Shown here: one piece after another, positions 5,117 to 6,446 of the stretch | Numbering within the stretch: position 1 is the first letter of the stretch | Layout: the number at the start of each line of letters is the position of its first letter | DNA from: Gammaproteobacteria bacterium | GTDB taxonomy: Bacteria > Pseudomonadota > Gammaproteobacteria > Eutrophobiales > Eutrophobiaceae | Length of the DNA stretch: 6,446 nt | Assembly: GCA_012270695.1 (NCBI GenBank) | Contig: JAAXHV010000144.1 | Span: forward strand, 1-6,446 | Reading direction: 5' to 3' | Notes under the pieces: model-generated | What the model saw: only the letters and a program-made list of their open reading frames with translations | The model's database searches: none | Told to the model about the DNA's origin: nothing | Position numbers and translations under genes: made by a program

Positions 5117-6355
5117 TCACCTGGCAGACAAGTGGGCTATTCTTATGGGCGCCGGCGGGTGAGAATCGTGAAAAGCAGAATACATCGGGTCAGGAGTCAG
5201 GGTATTGGCATTTTCCTTGTAGAGCTTGACCAGGGCATTGATAAGACTGCCTGTCTGGACCTGGGCCGTGGCGAAATCATCGGCTTCAAACTCATGTTTG
5301 CGAGAGAGGGATGAAAACAGGGGCTGCAGAAAGAAGGTGAAAGCCGGCGCCACCAGTACGAACAGTATCAAGGCCATATAGGTGGAAGGTTCGCTCACCC
5401 CCAGGCCGCTATAGAACCAGGGTACCCCCAGCAATACGCCCAAAATGGCGAAACCCCCAAGAAAAGTTGCCCCCAGGATGGCAAGACGTTTTTTTATGTG
5501 ACCGCATTTGAAATGTCCCAGTTCGTGAGCCAGGACTGCCTCTATCTCATCGAAGGACAGTTCATCGACCAGCGTATCGAAAAAGACAATCCGCTTGTTT
5601 GCCCCCAGGCCGGTGAAATAAGCATTGCCGTGGGTGGAACGGGTGGAACCGTCCATCACGAGGATGCCGTTGCTGGTAAATCCGTTCCGGTCCAGCAAGG
5701 CTGCGATGCGACTCGCTAGCTCGGTATTGTCCAACGGTCTGAATTTATTGAACAACGGGGCGATAAAGGCGGGGTAAGCCCAGACCATGATCAGGTTGAA
5801 AGCCAGCCAGATCAACCATACGTACAACCACCACCAGACGCCGGAGTTGTCCATGAACCATAACACCAGCATGATCAGCGGCGTACCAATGATCAGCATC
5901 AGCAGCGCGTTTTTCAACAGGTCAGTGACAAACAGCTTGAAGCTCATCTTGTTGAAACCGAAGCGTTGCTCCAGCCTGAACGTACGGTAGAGAGACAGCG
6001 GCAGGTCCAGCATGGATGAGATGAATATCACTGCCAGGATGAAGATGGTTCCCGTCAGCAAGCCGGATAGCTGGTACGGACGGACAAGGGAATCAAGAAA
6101 ATCCAGGCCGCCCCCCAGAGTCCAGATCAACAGCAGGATTGAAGATACGAGCAGTTCGGCCAGTCGGGTGCGGGTCTTGGCGCATGTGTAATCGGCTGCC
6201 TTGTGATGTGCGTCAAGGGGAATTTTATCTGCGAAATTTTCCGGCACTGTGTCCCGGTTGGCCTTGATATGACGGATGTGACGAACGCTCAGGCGCCATT
6301 GGAGAAAAACGCCTGAGATCAATGCTATGATAAGCGCGTAGGTGAATGTATTCAT
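5117..6355 (-). CDS. Membrane M48-family zinc metallopeptidase (Ste24/CAAX protease 1-like)
   Basis: This is an integral-membrane zinc protease of family M48, the family of yeast Ste24 and human ZMPSTE24. The bacterial members' substrates are mostly unknown, with membrane-protein quality control a plausible role. The zinc site is HELGH at residues 277-281 (ligands H277, H281; catalytic E278), and the third ligand is probably E355 in RKHEFEADDFA (352-362). The C-terminal AFHDSHPPAPIRIAHL (394-409) is the conserved Ste24-type substrate-site motif. Hydrophobic segments lie near residues 4-20, 65-83, 98-118, 148-168, 174-192, 292-312 and 326-344. That gives about seven membrane helices, matching Ste24 topology. 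Other conserved pieces are DLPLSLYRTFRLEQRFGFNK (117-136) and DGSTRSTHGNAYFTGLG (235-251). The 412 residues are full length for the group. The start at 6355 fits the family (MNTFTYALIIAL, leading into the first helix), though no clear Shine-Dalgarno precedes it. It is longer than HtpX and has the extra N-terminal helices that HtpX lacks. Confidence 0.93.
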   Translation of the reverse strand: MNTFTYALIIALISGVFLQWRLSVRHIRHIKANRDTVPENFADKIPLDAHHKAADYTCAKTRTRLAELLVSSILLLIWTLGGGLDFLDSLVRPYQLSGLLTGTIFILAVIFISSMLDLPLSLYRTFRLEQRFGFNKMSFKLFVTDLLKNALLMLIIGTPLIMLVLWFMDNSGVWWWLYVWLIWLAFNLIMVWAYPAFIAPLFNKFRPLDNTELASRIAALLDRNGFTSNGILVMDGSTRSTHGNAYFTGLGANKRIVFFDTLVDELSFDEIEAVLAHELGHFKCGHIKKRLAILGATFLGGFAILGVLLGVPWFYSGLGVSEPSTYMALILFVLVAPAFTFFLQPLFSSLSRKHEFEADDFATAQVQTGSLINALVKLYKENANTLTPDPMYSAFHDSHPPAPIRIAHLSAR

Positions 6356-6390
6356 GTAGTAACTGTCAGTTTTCAGTCAATGATTAAGGT

Positions 6391-6419
6391 AGTATCAACT
6401 AAAAACAGGCATCTAACAA
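6391..6419 (-). promoter_or_regulatory. Candidate promoter of the M48 peptidase gene
   Basis: On the minus strand, TTGTTA (6419-6414) and GATACT (6396-6391) are separated by exactly 17 nt, each matching 4 of 6 consensus bases. Transcription would start near 6384, giving a leader of about 28 nt before the ATG at 6355. Confidence 0.35.
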
Positions 6420-6446
6420 CCGCAAGCTTGAAAGTGAATGATGGCG

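Overview
The window looks like chromosomal DNA of a gammaproteobacterium. The basis is a 4.5S-type SRP RNA placed directly before dnaX-ybaB-recR, a DnaX and a RecR that read like gammaproteobacterial versions, and moderate G+C in the host genes. I cannot name a genus from sequence alone.

Layout. Positions 1-106 hold most of the SRP RNA gene (ffs), with its 5' end cut off by the window edge. Positions 135-2746 hold the co-directional cluster dnaX (DNA polymerase III tau/gamma), ybaB/ebfC (nucleoid-associated protein) and recR (recombination mediator), with gaps of 13 and 43 nt. A hairpin and T-tract at 2778-2832 probably ends this transcription unit.

From 2879 to 4825 lies a complete, apparently intact insertion sequence of 1947 bp. 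It carries one 573-residue IS1634-like DDE transposase, bipartite imperfect terminal inverted repeats, and a perfect 6-bp target duplication (TCTAAA) on both sides. It has interrupted the upstream region of a small gene at 4845-5075, which encodes a 76-residue coiled-coil protein with a C-terminal hydrophobic anchor. The right-hand target duplication touches that gene's Shine-Dalgarno sequence, so the coding region is intact but its original promoter region now lies about 1.95 kb away.

Converging on the small gene from the right is a 412-residue multi-pass membrane M48 metallopeptidase (Ste24/CAAX-protease-like) at 6355-5117 on the minus strand. The last 90 nt probably hold its promoter and perhaps the first codons of a divergent gene.

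How the genes fit together: dnaX, ybaB and recR are a housekeeping DNA replication/repair/nucleoid cluster, and the SRP RNA beside it is a common gammaproteobacterial arrangement. The IS is a visitor with visibly more G+C-rich coding sequence than its neighbours. I see no CRISPR array, phage module, toxin-antitoxin pair or other clear new system. The most useful observations are the exact ends of the IS, its two-part inverted repeats, and its position against the ribosome-binding site of the small membrane-anchored protein.
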